From Streptomyces albireticuli (GTDB lineage: Bacteria > Actinomycetota > Actinomycetes > Streptomycetales > Streptomycetaceae), in the NCBI RefSeq assembly GCF_002192455.1, contig NZ_CP021744.1, positions 5,365,501-5,429,500 on the forward strand: 64,000 nucleotides of DNA, given 5' to 3'. Each line of letters starts with the position of its first letter. The first letter of the stretch is position 1. The translations under genes were made by a program, and so were the position numbers. Of this stretch, positions 33,507 to 41,361 are shown piece after piece. The notes beneath the pieces are model-generated. The model saw only the letters and a list, made by a program, of their open reading frames with translations, had not been told where the DNA came from and searched no databases.

Positions 33507-34286
33507 TTAGTTCGCGATCAGGACCTTGACGTTGCCGTTGTCGCTGTGCCCGGAGACGGAGTGACCGCTGGCGTCGTCGCGGGGGACCTCCACCTTGGTG
33601 GTGCCGTTCTCGCTCGACGCGTCGACCCGGTACGGCGTGCGGGGCAGCTCGATCCTGATGTTGCCGTTGTCGTTGGAGGTCTCGACGCGGTCGGGGACGC
33701 GGGCCATGGTGAGCCGGATGTCGCCGTTGTCGGAGCGGGCCTTGACCTGGCGGGAGCCGGCGCCGGTGGCGACGACGTCGCCGTTGGAGCTGAAGAGGTC
33801 GAGGGCGCCGGTGGAGTCCGCCACACGGATTTCGCCGTTGTCCGCGGAGACCTTGAGGTCGGTGGCGAAGCCGCGCGCCTTGACCGTGCCGTTCCGGTCC
33901 TTGACGGTGAGCGCGACCCCGCGCGGCACCTCGATCCTGTGCCGCGACTCGCAGGTCGAGCTGAGCCCGTCGCAGTGCTCGCGCAGCTTCAGCGTGCCGC
34001 CGTCCATCTCCCAGCTCGCCTTGGACGACCCGCCCAGGGTCCACCCGGCGAACCACCGGGTGACCTTGACCTCCTTGACGTCCCCGGGCACGAGCTCCAG
34101 CTCGGAGTTGTCGGTGTCCACGGTGAGCTCCCGCCCCGCGAGCGGGAACGCCTTGTACTCCGGCTCGGCCTTGTCGAGGTCCGCGCTCCCGCACCCGGTC
34201 AGCGCCGTCCCGGCGAGCAGCACGCCACCGGCGACGAGGGACAGACGAGCGGCGGAACGGGCGCGGGCGCGGGAGCGGGGCTTCAC
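33507..34286 (-). CDS. DUF4097 beta-helix lipoprotein
   Basis: A 259-residue lipoprotein: a basic N-terminus, hydrophobic LSLVAGGVLLAGTALTGC with lipobox LTGC, then repeated short beta strands (SADNGEIRVADSTG, SSNGDVVATGAG, SDNGDIRLTMA, NDNGNIRIELP, SENGTTKVEVP, SDNGNVKVLIAN). The roughly 20-residue period with N-G turns is the DUF4097 repeat that folds as a right-handed beta solenoid. Anchored on the outer face of the membrane, function unknown. Confidence 0.9.
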   Translation of the reverse strand: MKPRSRARARSAARLSLVAGGVLLAGTALTGCGSADLDKAEPEYKAFPLAGRELTVDTDNSELELVPGDVKEVKVTRWFAGWTLGGSSKASWEMDGGTLKLREHCDGLSSTCESRHRIEVPRGVALTVKDRNGTVKARGFATDLKVSADNGEIRVADSTGALDLFSSNGDVVATGAGSRQVKARSDNGDIRLTMARVPDRVETSNDNGNIRIELPRTPYRVDASSENGTTKVEVPRDDASGHSVSGHSDNGNVKVLIAN

Positions 34287-34510
34287 GGTGACTCCGGAGT
34301 CGGGGGTGGTGGCAGCGGGACGGCCGGCGCCGAACGGTCCGCGCCGAGTGTGCGGCGTGGGACGCGCGGCGTCGACCGTGCAAGATCACCGTACGGACGG
34401 CCCCCGGGCCGCCGCCATGAAGCTCCCTACCGATTCGGGGGTGGGGATAACCCCCGCCCGGCGGTTTGCGGGGACCCGGCCCCGGCAATGTAGGCTGTCT
34501 CTTCGATCCA

Positions 34511-34582
34511 GGGCGCATAGCTCAGCGGTAGAGCGCTGCTCTTACAAAGCAGATGTCGGCGGTTCAAATCCGTCTGTGCCCA
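34511..34582 (+). tRNA. tRNA-Val (anticodon TAC)
   Basis: A complete 72-nt cloverleaf: acceptor GGGCGCA with TGTGCCC (one G-T pair), D arm GCTC...GAGC, anticodon arm CTGCT/AGCAG with loop CTTACAA (anticodon TAC at 34543-34545) and T arm GGCGG/CCGTC with TTCAAAT. The discriminator is A; CCA is not encoded. It reads the rare valine GTA codon. Confidence 0.97.
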
Positions 34583-34588
34583 CTCTCA

Positions 34589-34624
34589 CGAAGACCCCCG
34601 GCCGGGTTCGGCCGGGGGTCTTCG
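34589..34624 (+). terminator. Terminator after tRNA-Val
   Basis: A 15-bp perfect stem: CGAAGACCCCCGGCC pairs with GGCCGGGGGTCTTCG around a GGGTTC loop, six bases past the tRNA. Confidence 0.9.
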
Positions 34625-34787
34625 GCGTTCCCAGGTCCTCGCCGCCTGCCGAACCGGGCACCGGCCCTTGCGGGCGGTCGGCGTCCTTCGCGCTCCGGGA
34701 GAGGGCCCCGACCGGTCCGGCCCGTCCACATGGTGCGGTGAACACCCCAGGAGCCGGACACGGTTGGTGGCCCGGCGGCCGGCCCCC

Positions 34788-35369
34788 TCAGCCCGTCACC
34801 GCCTCATAAAGGCTGAAGCCCGCCAGCGCCAGCATCACCACCGCCGCGATCCGGGTGATCAGCGCCAGCGGCACGTACTTCATCAGCGTGCGGCCGCCCA
34901 GGATGCCCAGGCCCGCCACCGCCCACAGGGCCAGGACCGCGCCGACGCCGACCGAGACCGGGTCGTCGTAGCGGGCCGCGAGGTTGGCGGTCATGATCTG
35001 GGTGAGGTCGCCGAACTCGGCGACGAGGATGAGCATGAAGCCCGCGCCGGAGACCTTCCAGAAGGACTGGTCGGCGGGCTTCTTGATCTCTTCCTCGCCG
35101 TCGTCCTTCTTGAAGATCAGCATGGCCGCGCCGGCGAGGAAGAGCAGGCCGACCACCGCCTGGACGAGCCGGTGCGGCAGGAGGGTCAGGACGCTGCCGG
35201 CCGCGATGGCGAGGGCGACGTGGACGGCGAAGGCGGCGGCGACGCCGGCGAAGACGTAGCTCGCGCGGTAGCGGGCACCGAGCATGAGGCCGGCGAGGGC
35301 GGTCTTGTCCGGCAGCTCGGCCAGGAAGACGACGCCGAAGACCAGGGCGGCGACGGTGAAGCTGAACAC
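34788..35369 (-). CDS. TMEM165/GDT1 (UPF0016) family Mn2+/cation exporter
   Basis: A 193-residue membrane protein with six helices and the two family signatures: FLAELPDKTALAGLM in the first half and LVAEFGDLTQIMTANLA in the second (E-x-x-D-K/L-T). These form the cation path of the GDT1 family, several members of which export Mn2+. A KKDDGEEEIKK cytosolic loop separates the halves. GTG 35369 follows GAGG. The yybP-ykoY riboswitch immediately upstream supports manganese as the cargo and as the inducing signal. Confidence 0.93.
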   Translation of the reverse strand: MFSFTVAALVFGVVFLAELPDKTALAGLMLGARYRASYVFAGVAAAFAVHVALAIAAGSVLTLLPHRLVQAVVGLLFLAGAAMLIFKKDDGEEEIKKPADQSFWKVSGAGFMLILVAEFGDLTQIMTANLAARYDDPVSVGVGAVLALWAVAGLGILGGRTLMKYVPLALITRIAAVVMLALAGFSLYEAVTG

Positions 35370-35458
35370 GGGGGTGATACCTCGATCGGTCGGGCTGCCG
35401 GACCGAGAGACCTGAGCTGATTCCGGGGTCGCTTCGGCACGGCAGCGTCGTGGACACT

Positions 35459-35566
35459 GCGGCCGAAGGTCTCGCTGGCCCTTCCGTAAGGACGGGCCTC
35501 CGGGCGCCGGCCGAGGCGAGCTCGGCAGTATGTCGACGGTCCGGCGAAGAGCTACTCCCCTTCTGC
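35459..35566 (-). ncRNA. yybP-ykoY (Mn2+-sensing) riboswitch
   Basis: On the minus strand the leader starts AGAAGGGGAGTAGCTCTTCG, contains GTCGACATACTGCCGAGC and CGCCTCGGCC, and closes with AGCGAGACCTTCGG. GAAGG and CCTTC pair as P1; GGGGAGTAGC and the ACATACTGCC-type loop are the conserved metal-binding parts of this class. About 90 bases separate it from the GDT1 start, and a small hairpin (TCGGTC...GACCGA) just before the ribosome-binding site may be the expression platform. The 5' strand includes the TAG stop of the preceding permease gene. Confidence 0.88.
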
Positions 35567-36388
35567 TCCGTCCAGGGTACGCGACCCCCGGCGGCCGTGT
35601 CCCGCGCCGCCGCCGGCCGGGGCGTCCCGGTGCAGCCTGCCGCGGGCCACCAGCTCCAGCACCACCGCGGCCGCCACCACCTGCACGGCCATCAGCGCGA
35701 CCAGCACGAACAGCTGCACCGCGCCCGCCAGCACCGGTGACGCCCCGCCCAGCAGCATCCCCACGAACGCCCCCGGCAGCGTGACCAGCCCCACAGTCCG
35801 CGTCTGGTCCAGACCCGGCAGCAGGGCGTCCGAGGCGGCCGGCCGGGCGATCTCCAGGCGGGCGTCGCGGTCGAGGAGGCCGAGCGCCAGGCCGGCCTCC
35901 ACCTCGCCGTGCCGGGTGCGCAGCTCGTCGAGCGCGCGGCGGCCCGCCAGCACGGTCGCGGTCAGGCTGCCGCCGATGAGGATGCCGGTGACGGGCACCA
36001 GGGCGATCCCCTTGAGCGGGACGAGCCCCGTCACCAGCAGCACCACGACCACCGGCACCACCCCGGCCCCGATCGGGACCGCCGTCCACCACCAGGTGCC
36101 GTTCTCCGTGATGCGGCGCCCGGCGGTCCGTACCGCCACGGAGAACATCAGCAGCAGGAAGCACAGCAGCAGCGGGACCGCCCGGACCACCCAGCCGATC
36201 AGCGCGGACACGGCGGCCAGTTGGACGGCCGCCCGCAGGCCCGCGACGGCGACGGGCCGGGCGTAGCCGCGCCCCCGGGCGTCGGTCAGGTGGGCGAGAG
36301 CCGCCACGCCCGCCGCGGCCACCAGCAGCACGGCGAGCACCACCCCGAGGGTGGCGTTGACCGGGAGCAGGGCTGCGGCGGCGAGCAC
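35552..36388 (-). CDS. FetB-like ABC transporter permease (UPF0014)
   Basis: A 278-residue permease with about seven helices; VRTAGRRITEN, IPVTGILIGGSLTATVLAGR-like (LVPVTGILIGGSL) and the cytosolic segment LLPGLDQTRTVGLVTLPGAF match the UPF0014/FetB family, linked in E. coli to iron export with an ATPase FetA. No ATPase gene is adjacent. GTG 36388 has AAGGTGG five bases upstream. Its last codons GAAGGGGAGTAG double as the 5' end of the Mn riboswitch. A role in metal homeostasis fits the neighbour. Confidence 0.87.
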   Translation of the reverse strand: MLAAAALLPVNATLGVVLAVLLVAAAGVAALAHLTDARGRGYARPVAVAGLRAAVQLAAVSALIGWVVRAVPLLLCFLLLMFSVAVRTAGRRITENGTWWWTAVPIGAGVVPVVVVLLVTGLVPLKGIALVPVTGILIGGSLTATVLAGRRALDELRTRHGEVEAGLALGLLDRDARLEIARPAASDALLPGLDQTRTVGLVTLPGAFVGMLLGGASPVLAGAVQLFVLVALMAVQVVAAAVVLELVARGRLHRDAPAGGGAGHGRRGSRTLDGAEGE

Positions 36389-36464
36389 CCGGCCACCTTA
36401 CGGGCGCGAACATCGGTACAGGTGCGCACACGTGGTGGCGTGTCAGGGAGTGAAGGGCAGAACT

Positions 36465-36480
36465 GTGAATTCGCAGTGAA
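36465..36480 (-). promoter_or_regulatory. Possible PHO box
   Basis: Two GTGAA units start exactly 11 bp apart (36465 and 36476); on the minus strand this reads GTTCACTGCGAATTCACAG, close to the 11-bp direct repeats bound by PhoP in Streptomyces. It sits between the divergent permease and secreted-nuclease genes. A TTGACA (about 36504) with TTACCT 19 bp on is a possible promoter for the nuclease. Confidence 0.45.
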
Positions 36481-36615
36481 CTTCACGTCCGCAAGCCCTT
36501 GCTTTGACATGACCCCGTCGCCACGCTGTTACCTGGCGACCACCCCCCGGAAATCGGACGCCGCGATCCTGGCCGCGCTCGCCGGCCGACAACCCCCCAC
36601 CGCAAAGGAGTTCCC

Positions 36616-37284
36616 ATGTCCGGAATACCTGCCTCCACCTCTCGCCGCGCCGTCTACGCGCGTCGTACGGCCGTCGCCGGCGGTCTCACCGCCCTCCTGG
36701 CGTCCCTCGCGCTCAACGCCCCCGCCGCCCACGCCGCGCCCCCCACCCCGCCGGACGCCGCCACCGTGCGCACGTACCTGGCCGAGCTCAAGGTCGGCGC
36801 CGAGGGCACCATGGACGGCTACAGCCGGGCCAAGTTCCCGCACTGGAGCACCCAGTCCGGGCAGTGCAACACCCGTGAGGTCGTCCTCAAGCGCGACGGC
36901 GAGAACGTGGAGCAGGACGCCAAGTGCGCCGCCGTGAAGGGCACCTGGTCCTCCCCGTACGACGGCGCCACCTGGACCGACGCCCAGGACATCGACATCG
37001 ACCACATCGTGCCGCTCGCCCAGGCGTGGCGGTCGGGCGCCAGCACCTGGACCACCGCGCAGCGCCAGGCGTTCGCCAACGACCTGACCCGCCCGCAGCT
37101 CATCGCGGTCACCGACCGCGTCAACCAGGCGAAGGGCGACAAGGACCCGGCGCAGTGGATGCCGCCGCTCGGCTCCTACGCCTGTACGTACGCCCGGATG
37201 TGGGTCACGGTCAAGCACCACTACGACCTCACCGTCGACCCGGCCGAGAAGAACAAGCTGACGTCCGTCCTCAGCGGCTGCTGA
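36616..37284 (+). CDS. Secreted HNH-type nuclease (DUF1524 / GmrSD C-like)
   Basis: A 222-residue exported protein: signal peptide to about residue 40 (GGLTALLASLALNAPAAHAA), then the nuclease motif DIDIDHIVPLAQAWRSGA of the HNH/DUF1524 family, with later LTRPQLIAVTDRVNQAKGD and DPAQWMPP supplying the N and H ligands. Four cysteines (NTRE-region, KCAAV, YACTYA and final SGC) suggest disulfides. AAAGGAG precedes ATG 36616. It probably degrades extracellular DNA or RNA for nutrients; a PhoP site upstream would fit phosphate scavenging. Confidence 0.92.
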   Translation: MSGIPASTSRRAVYARRTAVAGGLTALLASLALNAPAAHAAPPTPPDAATVRTYLAELKVGAEGTMDGYSRAKFPHWSTQSGQCNTREVVLKRDGENVEQDAKCAAVKGTWSSPYDGATWTDAQDIDIDHIVPLAQAWRSGASTWTTAQRQAFANDLTRPQLIAVTDRVNQAKGDKDPAQWMPPLGSYACTYARMWVTVKHHYDLTVDPAEKNKLTSVLSGC

Positions 37285-37329
37285 ACGGGGAAACCCGACC
37301 GCTGAACCGGAAACTCCACCGGCCGGCCC

Positions 37330-37356
37330 CGTCGTTCCGTACCGTACGGAACGACG
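37330..37356 (+). promoter_or_regulatory. 27-bp perfect palindrome before the PhoD gene
   Basis: CGTCGTTCCGTAC (37330-37342) and GTACGGAACGACG (37344-37356) are exact inverted arms around one base, 12 bp before ATG 37369. Flanking CCGGCCCC and GGGGCCGG can extend the stem over the ribosome-binding site. It may be an operator, a terminator for the nuclease gene, or a translation-control hairpin. Confidence 0.65.
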
Positions 37357-37368
37357 GAGGGGGGCCGG

Positions 37369-39432
37369 ATGCCGGCAGCTCTACGACTGGGGCCGCTGCT
37401 GCGGTACGTCGACTGGGACACGGGCACGAGCGCCACCGTCTGGGTGGAGGCGGACCGGCCCTGCGAGGCCGAGGTCCGCTGCGCGGACGGCGCGGGCGGC
37501 GCCGCGCGCACCTGGCGGGTGGCCGGCCACCACTACGCCCTGGTGACGGTGACGGGGCTGAGCCCGGGCTCCGAGACCGCGTACGGCGTCTTCCTGGACG
37601 GCGAGCGCGTGTGGCCCCTCCCCGGCTCGCTCTTCCCGGAGAGCACGATCCGCACGCCCGCCGTGCCCACGGAGGCCGCCGGGCCGCTCCGGGTCACGTT
37701 CGGCTCCTGCCGCTGGGCCGCGCCGCCGCCGGAGGCGGGTCACCACAGCTTCCTCCACCTGAGCGGATCGCCGGGCTCCGGTGATCCGGACGACCCCCGG
37801 GACCCGCCCCTCGTGGACGATCCGTCCGGCGCCGCCGGTCCCGCCACCGACCCCGCCGGCCCGGACGCCCTGGACACCCTCGCGTGCGCCCTCGCCCGCA
37901 CCGGTGGCACGGGCGAACTGCGGCCGGACGTCCTCCTCCTGCTGGGCGACCAGGTCTACGCCGACAAGACCTCGGCCGTCGTGCGCCGCTGGATCGCGCG
38001 CCGCCGCCCCCTCACCGAGCCGCCCGGCCCCCAGGTCGCGGACTACGAGGAATACACCCGTCTCTACTACGAGTCCTGGCTCGACCCCGAGGTCCGCTGG
38101 CTGCTCTCCACCGTCCCCAGCCTGATGATCTTCGACGACCACGACGTCATCGACGACTGGAACACCAGCGCCGCCTGGGTCGCCGAGATGCGGGCGAAGC
38201 CGTGGTGGCGGGAGCGGGTGCTGGGCGGCCTGATGTCGTACTGGGTCCATCAGCACCTGGGCAACCTCTCCCCGGCCGAGCTCGCCGCCGACAAGCTGTT
38301 CCAGGTGGTCTCGCGGGGTGAGGAGGACCGGGAGGGCGCGTTCAGCCCGGGGGGTACGGACGCGCCGGCGAGTACGTACGGCCCGGACGGCATGCCCGGC
38401 CCGGACGGTACGTACGGCCCCGACGGCACCGCCGCCCTCCGCGAGTTCGCCGTCCGCGCCGACGCCGACCCGGCCGCCGCCCGCTGGAGCTACCGCCGCG
38501 ACTTCGGCCGCGTCCGGCTGCTGGTGGTCGACAGCCGCGCCACCCGCGTCCTGGAGGAGGGCGGCCGGGCCATGCTGGACGCCGCGGAGGCGGACTGGCT
38601 GCGCGCGCAGGCGCTGGACACCCCCGGTTCGTACGACCACCTCCTCATCGGCACGTCGCTGCCCTGGCTGCTGCCGCCCGCCGTGCACGACGCGGAGGCG
38701 TGGGACGCGGCGCTGTGCGCCGGGGAGCGCGGGCCGCGCTGGGCGCGCCTGGGCGAGCGGATGCGCCGGCGGGCGGACCTGGAGCACTGGGCGGCCTTCC
38801 CGCCGTCGTTCGAGGCGCTCACCGCGCTCATCGCGGAGGTCGGCTCCGGGCCCGCGGCGCCCGCCACGATCGCGGTCCTGTCGGGTGATGTCCACCACTC
38901 CTACATCGCGGAGCCGGAGTGGCCGGAGCAGCTGGGAACAGGGCCCGCGAGGCTGCCGGAGCCGAGGGCCGTGAGCCTGCCGGAACCGTCCGGCGCGGGT
39001 CTCTCCGGACGGCCCGGGACCGTCCGGAGCCACGTGGCGCAGTTCACCTGCTCCCCGGTGCACAACAGCGCCCCGGCCGCCCTCCGGCTCGCCTTCCGCT
39101 TCGGCTGGAGCCGGGCGGGGCGGTGGCTGGGCCGGGCCCTGGCGCGGCACGGCCGGACGGGCCGCCCGGCGATCGGCTGGCGGCGGACGGGCGGGCCGTG
39201 GTTCGGCAATCAGCTGATGACGCTGACGCTGCGCGGGCGCTCCGCCCGGATCCGGCTCGACCAGGCGCGGCCGGAGAAGTGCCTGGCGGCGGCGCACGAA
39301 GCGGTCTACGGCACGGCGGACAGGGTCCCGCGCCCCGTGGCAAGCCCTCCGGCGAGCGAGGTTCCGGCCGCGCCCGGAACCGGTGCGGGCGGCGGTTCCT
39401 CACACGGATCCGACAAAGGACAGGCACAATGA
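37369..39432 (+). CDS. PhoD-like metallophosphatase
   Basis: A 687-residue protein with the PhoD order: an N-terminal fibronectin-like domain (to about residue 105), then the metal-binding motifs FGSCRW, LLLGDQVYADK, IFDDHDVIDDWN and LSGDVHHSYIAEP. An insertion of Gly/Pro-Asp repeats (GPDGMPGPDGTYGPDGT) occurs near residue 345. No Tat or Sec signal is visible, unlike classical secreted PhoD, so it may be cytosolic or cell-bound. Likely hydrolyses phosphate mono- or diesters with Fe/Ca at the centre. Confidence 0.9.
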   Translation: MPAALRLGPLLRYVDWDTGTSATVWVEADRPCEAEVRCADGAGGAARTWRVAGHHYALVTVTGLSPGSETAYGVFLDGERVWPLPGSLFPESTIRTPAVPTEAAGPLRVTFGSCRWAAPPPEAGHHSFLHLSGSPGSGDPDDPRDPPLVDDPSGAAGPATDPAGPDALDTLACALARTGGTGELRPDVLLLLGDQVYADKTSAVVRRWIARRRPLTEPPGPQVADYEEYTRLYYESWLDPEVRWLLSTVPSLMIFDDHDVIDDWNTSAAWVAEMRAKPWWRERVLGGLMSYWVHQHLGNLSPAELAADKLFQVVSRGEEDREGAFSPGGTDAPASTYGPDGMPGPDGTYGPDGTAALREFAVRADADPAAARWSYRRDFGRVRLLVVDSRATRVLEEGGRAMLDAAEADWLRAQALDTPGSYDHLLIGTSLPWLLPPAVHDAEAWDAALCAGERGPRWARLGERMRRRADLEHWAAFPPSFEALTALIAEVGSGPAAPATIAVLSGDVHHSYIAEPEWPEQLGTGPARLPEPRAVSLPEPSGAGLSGRPGTVRSHVAQFTCSPVHNSAPAALRLAFRFGWSRAGRWLGRALARHGRTGRPAIGWRRTGGPWFGNQLMTLTLRGRSARIRLDQARPEKCLAAAHEAVYGTADRVPRPVASPPASEVPAAPGTGAGGGSSHGSDKGQAQ

Positions 39433-39433
39433 A

Positions 39434-39474
39434 TCAAGAACTTGAACTTGCAAGTATCGATTAGGGGTACCTAA
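39434..39474 (+). promoter_or_regulatory. Operator-like palindromes upstream of the DoxX gene
   Basis: TCAAGAACTTGA (39434-39445) and ACTTGCAAGT (39446-39455) are adjacent palindromes sharing a CTTGAACTTGCAAG core, followed by TTAGG-GGTA-CCTAA (39461-39474). TTGCAA with TAACCT 18 bp on could be the promoter. The first pair fits a MarR/HxlR-type site, the last an iron-box half-match. Confidence 0.5.
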
Positions 39475-39522
39475 CCTGGACCCCTCGCGTTTCCTGTCCC
39501 CTGACACGAGGAGCCCCACCTC

Positions 39523-40002
39523 ATGCCCCCCACCACCGCTCCCTCCCCTTCCGCCGCCGCCTCCACGGGCGCTTCCCCGGCCGCCGCCCCGGCGCTCTCC
39601 GACCGCCTGGACGCCGCTCGCCCCTACGCCCTGTCGGCGTTCCGCATAGTCGTCGGCCTGCTGTTCGCCTGCCACGGCATCGCCTCGCTGTTCGGCGTGC
39701 TCGGTGGTGCCGCGGGCACCGGCGGCACCGTCGAGGCGGGCACCTGGCCGGGCTGGTACGCGGCCGCCATCCAGCTCGTCGGCGGTGGCCTCGTGCTGCT
39801 GGGCGTGGGCACCCGCACCGCGGCGCTGATCTCGTCCGGTTCCATGGCGTACGCGTACTTCGACGTGCACCAGGGCATGGCGCTGTGGCCGATCCAGAAC
39901 GGTGGCGAGGCCTCGGCGATGTTCTGCTGGGCCTTCCTGCTGCTCGTCTTCACGGGCCCCGGCGCGCTCTCCCTGGACCGTCTCTTCGGCCGCAAGAGCT
40001 GA
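39523..40002 (+). CDS. DoxX family membrane protein
   Basis: A 159-residue protein with four predicted helices: ALSAFRIVVGLLFACHGIAS, the GWYAAAIQLVGGGLVLLGVG segment, ALISSGSMAYAYF and the final AMFCWAFLLLVFTGPG. The FACHG motif and HQGMALWPIQNGGEAS loop are typical of the DoxX/SURF4-like family, linked to thiol/redox stress. The N-terminus is Ala/Pro-rich. GAGGAG lies upstream of ATG 39523. Regulated probably through the palindromes described just above. Confidence 0.92.
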   Translation: MPPTTAPSPSAAASTGASPAAAPALSDRLDAARPYALSAFRIVVGLLFACHGIASLFGVLGGAAGTGGTVEAGTWPGWYAAAIQLVGGGLVLLGVGTRTAALISSGSMAYAYFDVHQGMALWPIQNGGEASAMFCWAFLLLVFTGPGALSLDRLFGRKS

Positions 40003-40360
40003 CGCCGGCCGTAAGGGCCGACGCGGACCGCCGTGAAGTGACGCGGGCCGCGTGAAGTGACGCGCGGGCCGGAGCGGCGACCGACGCGCGGGTCGGTGCA
40101 CGACCCGGCGCCAAGGCCGCCGCGCGCGCCCCTGTTTCGGCCCTGTGCGGGCCGGATGTTGCGCACGTCCGGGAGGTCCGGCTCGCTCCGGATCTCCCGG
40201 ACGTGCGCCTTTTGTGCGTGATGAGGCGTGATGAGAACTACATCTCCCGCCCCCGACCGCATGTCACAGCAGCCTCAGGCGTACGCTGTGCGGTTGTGAA
40301 GGCCGCCCCTGCCGCTCCCCTGCGACGTCGCGGCGGGGGACCGTACCGGGAGATCAGGAC
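40003..40360. other. 358-bp intergenic region with a tandem repeat
   Basis: No gene is seen. Two near-identical units containing CGTGAAGTGACGCG follow each other at about 40030-40065. A strong terminator lies at 40161-40208, and the last 100 bases should hold the DedA promoter. Confidence 0.55.
40161..40208 (+). terminator. Terminator after the DoxX gene
   Basis: A 21-bp stem with one G-T pair (40161-40181 with 40188-40208) closes a CTCGCT loop and is followed by CTTTTG, one of the few intrinsic terminators here with a U-run. Confidence 0.9.
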
Positions 40361-40999
40361 GTGCTGGAGCAGTTGGGGGCCTTGGCCGATTCGCCATGGA
40401 TCTATCTGATCGTCGGGCTGTCCGTGCTCCTCGACGTCTTTCTTCCGGTCCTGCCGAGCGGGGTCCTGGTGATCACCGCCGCCACCGCCGCCGCGGGCAC
40501 CGCCGCCGACGCGGTGGGTGACGCGGCCCGGGGCCACGCGGGCTTCCCCGAGATGTTCGCACTCGTGATGTGCGCCGCGACGGCGTCCGTCCTCGGCGAC
40601 ATGGTCGCCTACCGCCTCGCCTGGCGCGGCGGCGACCGCTTCGACCGCGCCATGGCGCGCTCCCGCAGGCTCACGGCGGCCCAGGAGAAGCTCGGCACGG
40701 CGCTGCTGCGCGGTGGCGGCCCGCTCGTCGTCGTCGCCCGGTTCGCACCGGCCGGCCGGTCGGTGGTGAGCCTCGGCGCCGGTGTGATGCACCGCAGGGC
40801 GGCGGAGTTCCTGCCCTGGTCCGCGCTCGCGGGCCTGACCTGGGCGGCGTACAGCGTGAGCCTCGGCTACTTCGGCGGCCAGTGGCTGGGCGCGGGCTGG
40901 CTCGGCACCGCCGTCTCCTTCCTCGCCCTCTTCGCGGCGGGCGCGGGCGCCGCGTTCGTCATGCGCCGCCCCGTCGAGCCCGAAGCACAAGCTCAGTAA
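40361..40999 (+). CDS. DedA/VTT family membrane protein
   Basis: A 212-residue membrane protein. It carries the SNARE-associated/VTT pattern: VLLDVFLPVLPSGVLVITAA near the N-terminus, GDMVAYRLAWRGGDRF and the signature VVVARFAPAGRSVVSLGAG, which includes the conserved Arg. DedA proteins move lipids such as undecaprenyl phosphate across the membrane and support envelope homeostasis. GTG 40361 follows GGAG at some distance. Confidence 0.9.
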   Translation: MLEQLGALADSPWIYLIVGLSVLLDVFLPVLPSGVLVITAATAAAGTAADAVGDAARGHAGFPEMFALVMCAATASVLGDMVAYRLAWRGGDRFDRAMARSRRLTAAQEKLGTALLRGGGPLVVVARFAPAGRSVVSLGAGVMHRRAAEFLPWSALAGLTWAAYSVSLGYFGGQWLGAGWLGTAVSFLALFAAGAGAAFVMRRPVEPEAQAQ

Positions 41000-41111
41000 C
41001 TTCCGGTAGCTCCCCTTACGGCGGCGGCCGTACGCCCGCGTGCGCCCCGCCTAGGCCGGGCAGGGGCGACCGCGCACACGCGTCCGTACGGGAGCCGCGG
41101 GTCCCGGTACG

Positions 41112-41345
41112 TCATCGGGGCCACTCCGTCCCCGCCAGGCGCGTGCGGGGCGCCCTCGGGGCCCGTACGCCCGTGATCCCGTGCGCGGCCAGGGCCGTGC
41201 GGCGGCGCGTCGCCGGCGGCAGGCCGCGGAAACGCCGGTGCCGTGCCCGATGAGCATGGGCACGGCGGGGGCGGGAGTAATCGACGGGCAGCGCTCCGTC
41301 ACTCCCGGTGGCGCCGGTCCCGGGACGGGTGAAGCGCGAGGTCAC
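41112..41345 (-). CDS. Possible small basic hypothetical protein
   Basis: A 77-residue reading frame with Streptomyces-like codon bias (GC-ending codons throughout), starting at GTG 41345, 17 bp after the stop of the preceding gene on the same strand. The C-terminal part (ALAAHGITGVRAPRAPRTRL, then AGTEWPR) looks like a conserved ending, but the ribosome-binding site is weak and the rest is Arg-rich. The remaining 41000-41361 gap shows no other gene. Confidence 0.3.
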   Translation of the reverse strand: MTSRFTRPGTGATGSDGALPVDYSRPRRAHAHRARHRRFRGLPPATRRRTALAAHGITGVRAPRAPRTRLAGTEWPR

Positions 41346-41361
41346 AGCCTTGGTGAGGCGC

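Noticed and set aside
34788..36431. A 547-residue reading of the GDT1 gene extending far upstream
   Set aside because: The extension covers the riboswitch and the permease gene in another frame; the true start is the GTG at 35369 with its own ribosome-binding site.
40030..40070. CRISPR-like repeat
   Set aside because: Only two adjoining copies of a short unit without spacers; a simple tandem duplication.
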